64,000 nucleotides of DNA from Symsagittifera roscoffensis. Lineage: Eukaryota > Xenacoelomorpha > Acoela > Convolutidae. How positions within the stretch are numbered: position 1 is the first letter of the stretch; every line of letters begins with the position of its first letter. Shown here piece by piece: positions 12,936 through 24,310 of the stretch. The stretch lies in the NCBI RefSeq assembly GCF_963678635.1, contig NC_087071.1, positions 5,471,624 through 5,535,623 of the forward strand. Reading direction: 5' to 3'. The notes under the pieces are model-generated. The model saw nothing but the letters and a program-made list of their open reading frames with translations, was not told where the DNA came from and made no database searches. Position numbers and translations under genes: made by a program.

Positions 12936-14010
12936 ACCAGAACATATCATACTCAGTATGATCATAGGATCTCACAGATAATGCATCGGCGAAACTCCAA
13001 AAGGCTGTCCGTTTTACCTTTCAATGATGTTTTAATGTCACAAAATGAGAGAAAGTAGCTCATAAAAACTTTAAAGGCAGTCTTAAAGATACTAAAAGAT
13101 TAGAACACAGCGCGAGTTCACTCATCAAATTCAAAATCGCAAACAAAAAGTTAGGTTAAAAAATAGTTAGGTTAAATTTTTTTATTGCGAAATTGAATAA
13201 AAAGAGCAGAGATAGAAATTTGAAAATGACACGAAAATTATTACAAACTTTGTGGAACCATTTGTTGAAAATTTTTTGTGGGTTCAAAGTAACATTTGAC
13301 AATAAATTCTTGACATATCACCGACGATATTACTTACCACTCATAATACCATTAAAAAAGAAAATTCAAGTCGGACACTGAACGCAATGAAGTGTTGAGA
13401 AAATGTTTGAAGTTGGTTCTTTCATTTTGTGCTAACAAATCTTTAGTTTGAAAAAAAAACTATGGAAGAGGGAAACAGCAGCAATGAAAGATGTAATGAG
13501 AAGCTATAAAAGGTGAAAAACTGCGACGGGAAAGAGAAAAACAGGAAATTAGAACCAAAGAGCCGTCGGCATCAGAATGCTTGAATTGTGGATAGTGGCA
13601 AAGGAAAGCATTTGGAACCGAAAAAAAAACGAGTGGTAAGAATTCGGGAAAAGATCAAGTGTTCACGAGTCTACAGCAGCATTTTAAAATGAGTCCCAAA
13701 AAAATCGTACACAAAAAATGGCTGGTTGCTCGACACCCAAATAAGTGCCAAAAAAATCTCAATGAAAGTTTTCTTAGAACAAGATAAAAAAAAACTGAAT
13801 CACTGCTGAAAAAGTGCCAGAAAAAGTGCCGAACAAGCAAGAATTCAGAACCAATCAAAGCTCAAAACCTAAAAAAGAAAAAAAAGGAAACAACCCGGCG
13901 AGGGGAAGGCCAAAAAACAGACAAAAGTAGCAGGTTTTGAAGGGCTGAAACAGGCAGAAACCGTCAAAACAAAGGGAACGCTCGCTTGGACCGTCGGGAC
14001 TGATTGAAGA
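12936..14010. other. Intergenic, possible retroelement debris
   Basis: No intact frame is present. Around 13580-13625 a plus-strand reading shows Cys-x-x-Cys followed by a basic stretch broken by a stop. This faintly recalls a gag zinc knuckle, but it is too decayed to claim. The sequence is A-rich. Confidence 0.35.
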
Positions 14011-14014
14011 AAGC

Positions 14015-14330
14015 ATTGGCGGTGAAGTGGTTACGTTTCCGCCTCGCAATCGAAAGATCGGGTGTTCGAGGCCCACCATGATCCGTGCTCGTTGCTTGAG
14101 GGTGAGGCAACCTTACCCAGCCCAGAAAAACGCCAAAAAAATGCATGTAGTTCTTAAACAGGGGCGCAACAGTGGTTCGCCGTGACGAGCGGTACAGCTT
14201 GTATGTTGGTCCTTTTCTTCGTGGATAAGTAGTCTTAGTCTTAGCCTTAGAGGGAAGCAGTTTTCGATATGACTGAGGTTGATTAGCTGACAGTAGAACG
14301 GAGATGAATGAGGCAAAAGATAAAGAAACC
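14015..14330 (+). repeat. tRNA-derived SINE-like unit
   Basis: Bases 14022-14084 have the layout of a tRNA. A D-arm-like GAAGTGGTTACG comes first, then a middle section, then GTTCGAGGCC, a good match to the B-box consensus GTTCGANNCC. The T-stem and anticodon stem do not pair cleanly, so it is not a functional tRNA. An unrelated tail follows, with GTCTTAGTCTTAGCCTTAGA near 14231. A degenerate tRNA head plus a non-tRNA tail suggests a SINE. No second copy is seen in the window. Confidence 0.4.
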
Positions 14331-15490
14331 TAAAATAATGAGAAAAGAGGGAAAAAAAAGATAGAACAATAAAACTTTAGAAAGAAACACCTAAAACCCC
14401 TTTGTAACAACTAACAACTATGCGATATGCCGGAAAATTTTTAAAGAAGCCAAGTTGGCCTACGAATCTACCAAAAATGGAACCTACCAAAAAGGCCAGA
14501 GCGATTTTCAGATATGAAAGTGCGATATCATTTTCAAATTGCAGACCACGACAACCCTCCACATGAAGACAGTACAAACGAAAATGAAACAAAAATATGC
14601 GGCAGACTCAACGGGAACTTGGCTCGCCGCAAAAAAAACAACATTGCAGGCGTCGCCGAAAAACTAGACACAGCAAGCATAGGTTTATTAGCAAAAATTT
14701 AGATTGTGTCCGAAATGCAACCAAAAAAATTCTGCACTGTAACGTAAATTTTGTCGGATTCCCGGAGCGACTTTGAGCAACAGTGGTTTAGAAATTTGTT
14801 TGTGGAACCCAAAACAGCAAAGAAGACCAAAAATTTAGCAATGTTGCGAGTTCCGTGACAAATCTGATTTGGCCCGTTGCTGATACTGCTTAAGACTCAC
14901 AAAATGCACAGTTTGACATCAATATGATTTTTAAATTTCTTTAACACGAAAATAAGCTCAAAGTTTGCTAATTGATTTAGATTAGAGTTTGCCAATTGAG
15001 TCATTCATTGGAATTTGTTTATTCGAAAACTTAAACTTACAATTAATCAGTCCAGGTGGAGTAGTAAATCCATTAAAATTATCATATAGGTATTTTAGTT
15101 TTTAAGTCCGGGGTGGCTCACTCATGAGTTTAAGCCAGAGGTAGCTTTCTCATAAAGTAAACTTGGACAAGGTACACCGTCGTCTGTTCGTCACGCTATT
15201 TTTTTCGACCAGACAGATTCGTGCAACTTCTTAGTCCAATACCAATCTTGATCTTTTTCTTATATCCCCTAGCCTCAGTAGATCTAGCCTCTACTGGTTT
15301 TTGCACGGTTAGATATCAAGAACTGTTCTTAGGAAGAGCAGCTGTTTGCTAAGTAAAATTTATTTTGACCTGGCTGAAACTATAAATAGCTTCAGCCTTA
15401 CAAAATTTTGCAATTGTTAGTTTTGGATCATGATTGGTTAGTTCTAAGTTTTTTACAGAGAGAGTTTATCAAGAATTTAATAGGATAATG
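14331..15490. other. Intergenic, nothing recognised
   Basis: This is AT-rich sequence with only short frames on either strand. I see no repeat shared with other parts of the window and no splice-bounded coding stretch. Confidence 0.5.
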
Positions 15491-15495
15491 AAAAT

Positions 15496-16011
15496 TTAAT
15501 TTGAACTGGTCCACCCTATCCGGGGTTTAGAAAGATTTAAAGTTGTAGGTTGGTAATTGGAAAAGATGGATAGAGAAGTTTCTTGATTCTTTGGAGTAGA
15601 TTCTTTTGAAGCAGTGGATGCGTGAAGAGGGGAGAGAAACAGCTCGTGTTGTGGAGTAAGGTCTTCATAGAGTGAGAAGGGGTACTGTTGCTCATAATTC
15701 ATGAGGGTTTCGTATATCATGATTGAGTTGACGGATTGTATAGGTGTTGCAGAGTTATACAGTTTTTAAGTTTTAAGTTTGTTCGAGTGAAGGATGAATA
15801 GATGAACTCGTTTTTTCTTCTTTAGGTAGATTCTTTGGAAAGAGCAAAGAGATAAGCTTATCAAATCCTCGGTCTTGTGAGATTGATGTTTTCGTGAACG
15901 GAGTGGAGATTTCCGAATACTGTAGTGATTTGAAGGTTCGTGCCGAGGTTGCAGATTGGTATAGTGATGCGTTGATTTTGTTAAGTAGAACGAGACTACG
16001 TGCATTCTCAA
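15496..16011 (-). pseudogene. Decayed coding remnant, unidentified
   Basis: Two minus-strand frames, 15766-16011 and 15496-15720, follow each other in different phases. Both have a protein-like mix rich in Ser, Thr, His and Pro. The first overlaps dispersed repeat D, whose other copy at 4.8 kb keeps a few of the same residues (His-Glu-Pro-Ser) but with stops. This is consistent with a broken mobile-element protein. No family was recognised. Confidence 0.3.
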
Positions 16012-16270
16012 CTATTCAACGATTCGAGATAGGGTTTGACTTATCTGTGTGAAGCGCCCATTGACTGTGTTGCGTATGTTTGAGTTGAATATCGAGTTGT
16101 TCATTATTCTTGTTCAATGGGTACTTTTGTTGGAATGTTGGCTCTATACATTAAATCCTACGAGGGTTGTGACTACGGCAACAAACCAATAGATTCTCCA
16201 ATCCAGATTCGGAATGTCATCGAGTTTCATCTACTTTTACTGATCGTTTATTTTGCTCTAAGAATCTTTT
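15832..16270 (+). repeat. Dispersed repeat D, copy 2
   Basis: This is the partner of 4804-5190, in the same orientation and with the same landmark order. See that entry for the shared blocks. Confidence 0.6.
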
Positions 16271-16449
16271 TACATTATATATTCATATCTGCACCTTGTA
16301 AGTGAACACAGTTTTAGTTGTGGTTGTCGTTAAATGATTTCACAAAAGCGTTTTTATCATTTTCGGTTACTTTAAAGAGTTGCTTACCCTACAGCTAATT
16401 TCGTCAAAAATACGGAGAGTGTCATTAGCGTGGTTTAGCGCGGTGTATG

Positions 16450-17093
16450 AGGCCGGCTATAGAGCATGCTCAGGGTGTCCTTTGCGGGTGGGTAACACCA
16501 GTTGTGGGAGTAAAATTTTACCTTAACTTTGAGCAGAGTCTTTTTTCGTGTTCAACCTTTTGTGTTTTGGTTGTGTCCTTTTTTCAAAAACGGTTTTTTT
16601 ATGCAAACAACCGAGATTGTTGCAAAACAGGGGATTCGCTTTTGTTCCTAATCCTATGATTTTTTGGCAATGCAGGCCATCAAGGCTGGGCGATTATGTT
16701 GCCTACAAATCCGCACGGAGAACGAGATATTGCTTGCATTTTATGGACAATAGAACTACCGGTGAATCAGGCCGGCTATTGAGCATGCTCAGGATGTCCT
16801 TAACTGGTGAGTAACACCAGTTGTGGGAGTATACTTTCACCGTCTCTTTGAGCAGAGTCTTTTTTCGTGTTCAACCTTTTGTTTTTTATCAGGTTTTTTT
16901 CTCTTTTGGCTTTTGGTTGTGTCCTTTTTCAAAAACGGATTTTTGTTGCACACAACCGAGATTATTGCGAAACAGGGGATTCGCTTCTGCTCCGAATTCT
17001 TTGATTTTTTGGCAAAACAGACTATCAAGGCTAGGTGATTATGTTGCCTTCAAATCCGCACGGAGTATGGGTTGCTTGCGTTTTGTGGACAAT
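16450..17093 (+). repeat. Tandem duplication, about 320-base unit
   Basis: Copy A (16450-16752) and copy B (16769-17093) both start AGGCCGGCTAT and share GTAACACCAGTTGTGGGAGT. Both continue through AACAGGGGATTCGCTT and end near TGGACAAT. The start-to-start distance is 319 bases. Differences are scattered, plus a short insertion in copy B around 16885. No coding function is evident. Confidence 0.9.
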
Positions 17094-18040
17094 CTACAGC
17101 CGCACGCTTCACGAAACACAATGTTCAAGGAGAACACAACAACTGGGCTACCATGAAAGCTCATCAGGAAGGAAAAGCAGGAAAAAACACATCAGCAGGA
17201 ACAACAGGACAGCCCAAAGAAAAGAAAAGCTATCCAAACAGAAAGAAAACAGGAAGAAGGCCGCTAAGAACACCCGCATGGGACATGGGCTGCCGAACAG
17301 AAGAAAAGACGACGAACAAAGAAGAACACGCAACCAGACAATCAGCAACTCCAGAGCAGAAAACTTGGTCAGGTGAAGGATGGTCTTCAACATCAGAAAA
17401 CCTTGCCCCATTGCCAAAGAGACTGAACCAAAAGAAAACACCACCAACGGGGAAAATCATCAAGCTAACTCAAAAACCAATGCGAAACAGACCATGGGCG
17501 CTAGCTAACGTACTGGGTAACTCGGTAAGAATAAACACCATCGGAAACACACACGAGACAAAACAGATAAAGCCATTTAACATAGAGTAAACAGCAGACG
17601 TGACAACAACAGAAAACAAGGCCACATATCAAAAGTTTCATCCACGAGATTTTAATGAACGTTGTAATGAAAAATATCCAGAATACCAAAATGTGTCAAA
17701 TTTCTGAAAGCATTACAACCAAAGCCAAAAGAAAAGTCAGTCGAAATCGTCGACTCAGTTTTGGAAACTAACAGCCCTAACAGAGACAAGTTCCGAACCC
17801 ATAACGAGATACATCTTGTCGCCGATACGAAAAATAAGAAACCAGAAGAACAAACAAACACGAAAGAAGAGTTCTGAAACGAAGAACACGCCAAACACCA
17901 AGAAGAAGAAAACGAAGCTGAGACAGGCAAACGACAAACTACACAATGGTTAAAATCGTACAAAACAGTCCATGGGGGACTCCAAATATCAAAATTGTCC
18001 CATAGGGACTCTATAAACTCTAGCACCACGTGGACTCAAA
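17072..18040 (+). pseudogene. Decayed coding region, possibly retroelement gag-like
   Basis: The plus strand changes character here: rich in A, C and G and poor in T, unlike its surroundings. A 172-codon frame (17072-17590) full of Lys, Thr, Gln and Asn continues past one stop in the same frame to about 17704. The coding-like signal then shifts frame and runs on, with one further stop, to about 18040. Charged, Lys/Glu-rich content without enzymatic motifs would fit a gag or a disordered host protein. I see at least two stops and one frameshift, so it is broken. No family was recognised. Confidence 0.35.
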
Positions 18041-18423
18041 ACTCAATAATTTATTTTCCCAGGGTGATTTTCATCCTGTCCGGATTGGCAAAGACATTTA
18101 TGTTAAGTATTTATACAAAAGACTCACTTTGTCGAGTAATTGTAGTTATTCACTTGACCAATTAGACAAGAAACAGAGCTGAATTCTCAGGAATTTCCAC
18201 TTTTTTTGTCACACCTCTTCTTGTCGTTACTAATCTGCTAACTACTAAAAGTTCTTCAACCTCTGTTTTGCCGCTCGTTAATATTGTGCAACCATGTTGA
18301 AGATAACTCTTTAATGAAAAATAACAGTCTCAGTAAGTCAATTTCATGAAGTGGCTGTCTCTTACTTTTGTTCTCCCTCAGATTATCATGTGAGGTCAAA
18401 TTCAGGGTCACCACTACAATAAA

Positions 18424-19337
18424 TCCGGGTTGACCTCCATACACCAAAACTGCTTATCACACAATTCCATACATCAAAAATCATTATCATACAATTCCAT
18501 ACATCAAGTGTATGGAGAAAATAATTTCCATACAATTTTCATACACTTTCGAAAAACAATAGAAAAAAAAACTATTTCTGTGGTTTTTTGAGAACAGTTG
18601 AACAGAATGGTGACAAAAAAAAACTGATTTGAATTTTTTTTTAAAAATTAGCTTACCATACAATTTTCATATGCGGCACAAAAATTTTCAAGTAGTAATT
18701 TTGAAAACCTGCTGCAAAAATTTTCGCCCTTTTCAACCGCAAATCTAATTGTGTGCGCAAACAAACAATTTCCGAAAAAAATTTAATTTTTTGTGTGCAT
18801 AACATAGTCCTAGATACGATAATAATGGCTTTTTTTTCTTTTCACTTCAATTTTTTTTCAAAAACACTGAAAACTCCTTTTTTTGTATGGTGTGTTTTTG
18901 TATGCCTTGATCAATGTCTGATAATTTGAAAATTCAAAAATTTAAAATAGTCATCTTTGAAAAATTGGCCAAAAATAAAAAGTTTGTTACTTTTGTAATA
19001 TAATTTGTGAAAGACTGCTCGAAGACAATTCAAGTCGTTTTTAATGCATTTTAAATGAAAGACCGTCCAATCTTTGTTGCTTTGAGTAACCAAGGTCTTT
19101 GTCACTTGTGCTCGGTTGCAAACACAACCGAAAAATTATCAGAAAACAAATGTAGCAACGAAAACCAACGTTTTGGTTTATGGAGATAATCCTTATCATA
19201 CAGTTTCTATTTATGGGAAAATGATTATTATAGAGATTTCTTACAACTTTCTGTAGGTATGGAATTGTATGAAATTGTATGAAAATAAATTTCCCATTTA
19301 TGAAAATTGTATGATAAGCACTTTTGGTCAACCCGGG
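18424..19337 (+). mobile_element. Family-A non-autonomous element, copy 2
   Basis: It opens with CCGGGTTGACCTCCATACAC and ends GGTCAACCCGGG. The interior follows copy 1 (563-1502) block by block, for example the GAGTAACCAAGGTCTTTGTC stretch near 19084, with substitutions and small indels. It shows the same inverted TTATCATACAATT motifs near both ends. It has no coding capacity. Confidence 0.8.
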
Positions 19338-19448
19338 AATGTATCTACCAAATTACGACTGTCTAGACATTTTTCATCTATATTCGACAAATAATATTGT
19401 TTCATGACAATTATAAGACAATTATTTATTGAAGTTAATGCCGACTTG

Positions 19449-19624
19449 CTTTACGAGGCCAAGCTGTGCGTTTTGTGAATTGTAAGTGGATTCCGCAAGA
19501 AGGACGCTCCTTTTGTTCTTGTTGTGTTCTGCCTGTCTCTTTGATTGTTCCATCAAAATTTTAACATGTCTCTGGTCTCTGGAATCCAAGAACTCATCCA
19601 AGTGCACAGTTTCGCCTCGTAATG
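19449..19624 (-). mobile_element. Family-B MITE, copy 1
   Basis: This 176-base unit is bounded by inverted ends related to CATTACGAGGCCAAACTGTG (here starting CTTTACGAGG). It is shorter than the usual roughly 200 bases. It lies in the opposite orientation to the copies at 31.3 and 34.3 kb, judged by the asymmetric GGATTCCGCAA block. It is non-coding. Confidence 0.75.
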
Positions 19625-20096
19625 TGTCGTTAAAGGTGATTTAACTTATCAAAAAAGTTGCTCTCAGATTATCAGATCATTTGAATTTGTTTTTAAAGTT
19701 GGGTAAAAAAAGTTTATCAAACGTCAAATTGAACAGTTTTAGGTTGGTTAAATTCCGTAAAATTTTCTTACAGAAGGTGAAATGGTCAAAAATTTGACCT
19801 CAACTATAAACTTTGGTAGCAGCCCATCTTATTTGTTAGTGTCGCCAGTTTTTTTTTTCTTGTTGCTCTAAAGTTTCTCACGCAGCTGAACTGAATTTAA
19901 TTGTGACCCTAACTATGTTCTACTGATTTAACTTCGTTTTAAAACAAATTTTTCACTTTTGTACACAAAAACCAATTATAATAGTTATTTACAGAATGTG
20001 ACTGGTTTTATGTTTATGTAAACGTTAGTAATTATGTACAGATAACAAGTTCAAGTATGGTTTTGTCATGCTTTTGAAAAGTATCTCTTGAATTGT

Positions 20097-21140
20097 CTAC
20101 CAGCCCCAGTTATCGAAATTGAATCCAGTCGGTTTACCGCCTCCGAGGAGGTTATCCGATTCGGCGTCAATGTAATCTTCGGTGTCAATGAATCCTGAAA
20201 ACTCCTCGTCGTCGCCATACTCAAGGGTTCCCGAAAACTCATAGGCGCTTCCGTCAACTACGTATCCCGAATACTCATACGACTCATACGAGCTCCCATA
20301 GACAGGGTACCCAACGGATCCCGATATTTCATACGACTCATACGAGCTCCCGTAGACAGGGTACCCAACGGATCCCGATATTTCATACGACTCATACGAG
20401 CTCCCGTAGACAGGGTACCCAACGGATCCCGATATTTCATACGACTCATACGAGCTTCCGTAGACAGGGTACCCAACGTTTATATATTCTGAAGACACAG
20501 GTGAGTTGAAGTACAAAGGTTCTCCTGTATTTTCAGAGGTGCTGGGACGTACCCTATACTCATAGGTCATATCGTCGCTGTTTTCAGATTCCTCGGGGGA
20601 ATCAAAGACCAGAGGTTTTCCCGTTTTTTCGTGGGTGCTAGGACGTACCCTATACTCATAGGTCATATCGTCGCTGTTTTCAGATTCCTCGGGGGAATCA
20701 AAGACCAGAGGTTTTCCCGTTTTTTCGTGGGTGCTAGGACGTACCCTATACTCATAGACACTGTCATCAACGGGTTTCTCGGAGTCCTCTGCTTTCGATT
20801 TCTCCTGAGCTGTTTCGACGATTGGCTCCGCTTTATCCTCGATGAATTCCGCAACATTCGACCCTGCTGATTCTAGATAGTCCGAAGATTTCCCGCCTTT
20901 ATCCTTGATGTCGTCTTCCGCAGTATCTGCGGTGTTTTTTCCGTCTTCTTCGATCTTCTTCAGAATGTTTTTGACTGATTTAACTCCCCAACGCTCTTGT
21001 ACATCACTAAGATGCGACTCTCTAGCCAGCGCGACGTTTCTCCTAATATCATCTTGGGAATTTTGTCGTTTTGAAGGCGAATGCGCAGCGACGAAGGCGG
21101 TCAGCGCTACGACGACAACCACGTAAAAGGTCAGCCTCAT
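20097..21140 (-). CDS. Secreted acidic repeat protein, unknown function
   Basis: This is an intronless 347-residue frame. The N-terminus is a clear signal peptide (MRL, a hydrophobic run to about residue 17, then small residues), followed by a Lys-Arg pair near residue 24 that could be a processing site. Residues about 40-128 are charged and helical in character. Then come three 32-residue repeats beginning YEYRVRPST (about 129-224), four 18-residue repeats beginning GYPVYGSSYESYE (about 219-293), an acidic segment, and a Gly/Trp-rich end (NFDNWGW). The repeats are almost identical at DNA level (periods 96 and 54 bases), so they expanded recently. Base composition is clearly more GC-rich than the flanks. 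I recognise no family. A structural secreted role (cuticle, mucus, silk-like or adhesive) is only a guess. Confidence 0.85.
   Translation of the reverse strand: MRLTFYVVVVVALTAFVAAHSPSKRQNSQDDIRRNVALARESHLSDVQERWGVKSVKNILKKIEEDGKNTADTAEDDIKDKGGKSSDYLESAGSNVAEFIEDKAEPIVETAQEKSKAEDSEKPVDDSVYEYRVRPSTHEKTGKPLVFDSPEESENSDDMTYEYRVRPSTHEKTGKPLVFDSPEESENSDDMTYEYRVRPSTSENTGEPLYFNSPVSSEYINVGYPVYGSSYESYEISGSVGYPVYGSSYESYEISGSVGYPVYGSSYESYEISGSVGYPVYGSSYESYEYSGYVVDGSAYEFSGTLEYGDDEEFSGFIDTEDYIDAESDNLLGGGKPTGFNFDNWGW
20262..20760 (-). repeat. In-frame coding minisatellites (54-base x4, 96-base x3)
   Basis: The plus-strand landmark GGGTACCCAACG recurs at 54-base steps between about 20305 and 20475, and GTGCTRGGACGTACC at 20539, 20635 and 20731. 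Both periods are multiples of three, so copy number can change without breaking the reading frame. Confidence 0.95.
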
Positions 21141-22435
21141 TTTCAGATTTGCTTAAACACAATTTGAATCTTCAGAAACTGCACAGAAAAATAAAAGAGT
21201 ACTAAGTGAACTGAATTACAGAGAGAAAAGTTAAATTAGAAATTAAATTCTCTGTGCCGAACTGAGCGTTGCCAACTTTTTGTCTTGTTTTGTTGCCATC
21301 GGTTTTTTCAATCATTACATTTTTAATTTTTGGTTCTTACGCGTAAAGTATTGAAAACACATATCTGTAATAAGCTCTACGCTCGCATAAAATAAGTTCA
21401 TTAGGTACATTTAACTAACAAAAAGCACGGTGTTTTTTATTTTACGTTTCTCAGTTTGGTTGATCTCTGCATGTTTTATCTTCGACGTGTTTTCATTTTC
21501 AATAACTTTTTGATTTTGTGGTTTTAAATTATACCAAACTTTGCTTTTGGTATCAACAACTCCAACTAACAAAAAGTTTCTCACATTTTAAAATATACTT
21601 CATACAAGTTCTGCGCTTGCGATGTTGAAGAGGTTTCTGTCAAATATAACATCATTTAATCATAAAAAATAAGCCGATTTACTAAAAAGCAGATGGATAT
21701 CAGCTGTTATTAAACAGAAGGCCAGATATCGATAGATGAGACTCTGAAAATTGTTTTCAAAACTCAAACAACAAATACCGATATAAGAAAAATTCAATTT
21801 TTTTTAAAAAAACCTGATCTTATAGTAAATGATTTGTTTTTTTAAAAGAAATTATTGATTATTTTGATATAGTTACAAGTAGACTAAAAATTGAATTTCC
21901 GTAGCTTTATAGTTCAATCTAATCCCGGATGCAGTTTCTTTAAACGATTGAACTTTTTGAACACTAAATTTAATGGACTTTTTATGCCCTGTGAACTTTC
22001 TGATAGATAGTAGCACACCATGAAATGAAAAGTAATTGAAAAATAAAACAAAAATTGTACCAAAGAAAAAGTGAGCTCAGACTGATTTAGTGCTTTGTGA
22101 TAGTTTGTTCACAATCAGAACTAAATTATGTAGTTCATAAACATCCAACGCATTCAATTCAAAAGTTGACTGAACCACTTTGTTCATGACACTTCGAATT
22201 GAGAGAACGAAGAAAACATGCATCGTAAAAAGTCGACAGTTTTTTTGCGTTTTGCAAGTTCATTATTGTGTTAAGCAGATCTTCCGGCGTATGAATTCGT
22301 AATGAAAGTCATCCTACGAACTCAGTCTTTCTAGTGGTCGAAAATAAAGAAGCTTTAGGCTCTCCTACTCAAACATCGGTTGAAACCGATTTCTAACATC
22401 ATGGAAACCTGGACCAAGGCGCGCGATTTAAGACG
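21141..22435. other. Intergenic, upstream of the secreted protein gene
   Basis: This AT-rich stretch would contain the promoter of the minus-strand gene ending at 21140. A TTTTATTTTT tract lies about 55 bases upstream of the start codon, but I would not call it a TATA box. No other gene or repeat is recognised. Confidence 0.4.
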
Positions 22436-24310
22436 CGAATGTGGTGAATCAAAATAGATAAGCCGCAAACCGCCGTGACTTCAGATACGCCAGTTTGCCA
22501 ATATCTTGATTCAAAGTTGGCAAATTCGCAACCGCCGAGACCCAGAAAAATAAGTTGCGACTTCGCGGCTCGAACTAGTTTATTCACAATCGTCGCGATT
22601 CAAAATTTTGGGTCGCGGAGGATAAATTCGCAATCACAAAGGATATATGTGGCATCAGTCGTGGCTTAAGATTGGAAAGCCTAGCTGTCGTGACATAGGA
22701 ACGCCCCTCAAAGTGAGTAATTCGCCACCGCCACGACCCAGAAAATATATGCTGCAATTATCGCAACTCAAGATAGATAAGTTGCAACCATCGATCCTAC
22801 ATGAGTTAAACCGTGACCGTCGCGCCAAAAAAACTGTCGTTTGCAACAGTCGCGACTCAGGTTAGGTATCCGCGATGTTTTTAACCGAAATAAGTAATAT
22901 GCCACCATCTTGGCTCAAAATGGGCAAGACGCGACCTTGCGGACACAGAAAATTTGAGTTAATATTGTCGCGACTCCTTATAGTAACTTCGCAATCGTCG
23001 CGACTTAAAATGGTGAAAAATTACGAGTCGCAACTGTCGAGCCCGAGGATCTAAAATTGTGGCCTTTGCAACCCAAAAGAGATAAGTCGAATCCGTCGTG
23101 ATTTCACATCCGTCATGTTCTCCGTCATGTTTAAGAAGAAATAAGCCGCGAAAATTGCCCCTCAAAAATATAAATTGTAACCATTGCGACAGAACGGGGT
23201 GAATCAAAAATTTAGTTTCTCAAGACTGCTAAGTCGCAATCATCGCAGCTCAAAAAAGGTAGTTCGTCACCATCTTGACTCAAAATGAGCATGTCGCTAG
23301 CGTCGCGACTCGAAGATATGTCGCGACCGTCGAGTCCGAACCCGAAAAGGTGTGACAGTTGCACAAGATTAGGAAAATTGTTTCCACCGCCTCTCGAAAT
23401 ATGAACATCGCGGGCCGTTGCGGCCCAGAAAAAACCTGCTGCAACGACTCAAGATAATAAAATCGCGACTGTCACTACAAGGGTTGACAAAAAATGATAG
23501 TCATACATTTCATACAATTAAATTAGGTAAATCGCCGCCATCGTTAGTCAAAAGGGGCATGCCGAAAAAATATGTTTTTAACGACCAACGCAACTCAAGT
23601 AGTTAAACTGCGACCGACACGATACAAAGCTGAAATATTTACCCAGGCAACTAACGGTAGGTATGACCTGACCCTCTGATTTCAAAAAGATAAATCCCGA
23701 TAGTCGCGACTCAAAAGCAATAAACCGCAACCCTCGCGACTCAAAACTGTCAAAACTGCTCAAGATTGCTACATTGCAACCATCTTGACTGAAAAAGTGC
23801 AAGTCGCAACCGTCGGGACCCAGAACAATTAGTTGTGACCTGGGAGGAATTTAAGGGGGGGGGCGGTGGCGGACGCCTTTTTTTCCCCTCAAGGATTCAT
23901 CCCCCTTTGTACTATTTTGAGAAAACCATATTTAGCGACGGAACCTAAAATTTTTCTAAAGGCGCCTCCGGCGATAATATATACTAGTTGGCCTGTTTTT
24001 TCAAAAATTTTTGTCTGTTTTTTCAAGTTTTTGCCTCCGGCGCACAAAGTTTGGTCAAAATAGGGACAAAACAGTGCTTTAGGTGGGCTCGAAAAATCAA
24101 TTTGATCGACCTAAAAAAAAGTCGACAAAATTTTCAAATTTTTTTTGAAAATTCCCCCCCCCCCCCCGAGAGAAAATTTTAGATCCGCCCGTGGTTGTGA
24201 CCTGTGCGGAGACCGTGGCGACTCAAATAAAAGGTTGTAGCCGTCGATCCCGGAGGAGAATAGTCTAAACTCAAAAGAGATAAGTCGTGTCCGGTTCATC
24301 AGGTTTCCCA
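22436..24310. repeat. Degenerate minisatellite, GTCGCGACTCAAAA core
   Basis: Nearly 1.9 kb is built from units of roughly 25-35 bases resembling AAGTCGCAACCGTCGCGACT followed by CAAAAT. The units are very degenerate, but the words CGTCGCGACT, CAACCGTCG and GACCCAGAAAA recur throughout. An unrelated insertion interrupts it at 23843-24192. The CGCGACT core is shared with the array at 10.4-12.9 kb, although flanking bases and period differ. Short frames inside are by-products. Confidence 0.8.
23832..24203. mobile_element. Insertion inside the minisatellite, flanked by an 11-base repeat
   Basis: The word GTTGTGACCTG occurs at 23832-23842 and again at 24193-24203, bracketing about 350 bases of unrelated sequence. 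That sequence is G-rich at the left (nine G near 23855) and C-rich at the right (14 C, 24154-24167). Its right end reads, inverted, CACGGGCGGATCTAAAATTT, similar to the CAGGGGCGGATC-type termini common in hAT-like non-autonomous elements. Similar termini occur at 49.8-50.0 kb. The flanking word may be a target-site duplication or simply two minisatellite units. Confidence 0.5.

Noticed and set aside
10684-12937. Minus-strand open frames giving Lys-Leu-Val-Ala-Ala repeat peptides
   Set aside because: They arise because the minisatellite monomer is close to 21 bases. Frames break wherever the period slips, and there is no start context or conserved ends.
20258-20870. Alternative frames across the secreted protein gene (both strands)
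   Set aside because: They are shadows of the in-frame 54- and 96-base repeats. Only the 347-residue frame has a signal peptide and extends beyond the repeats.
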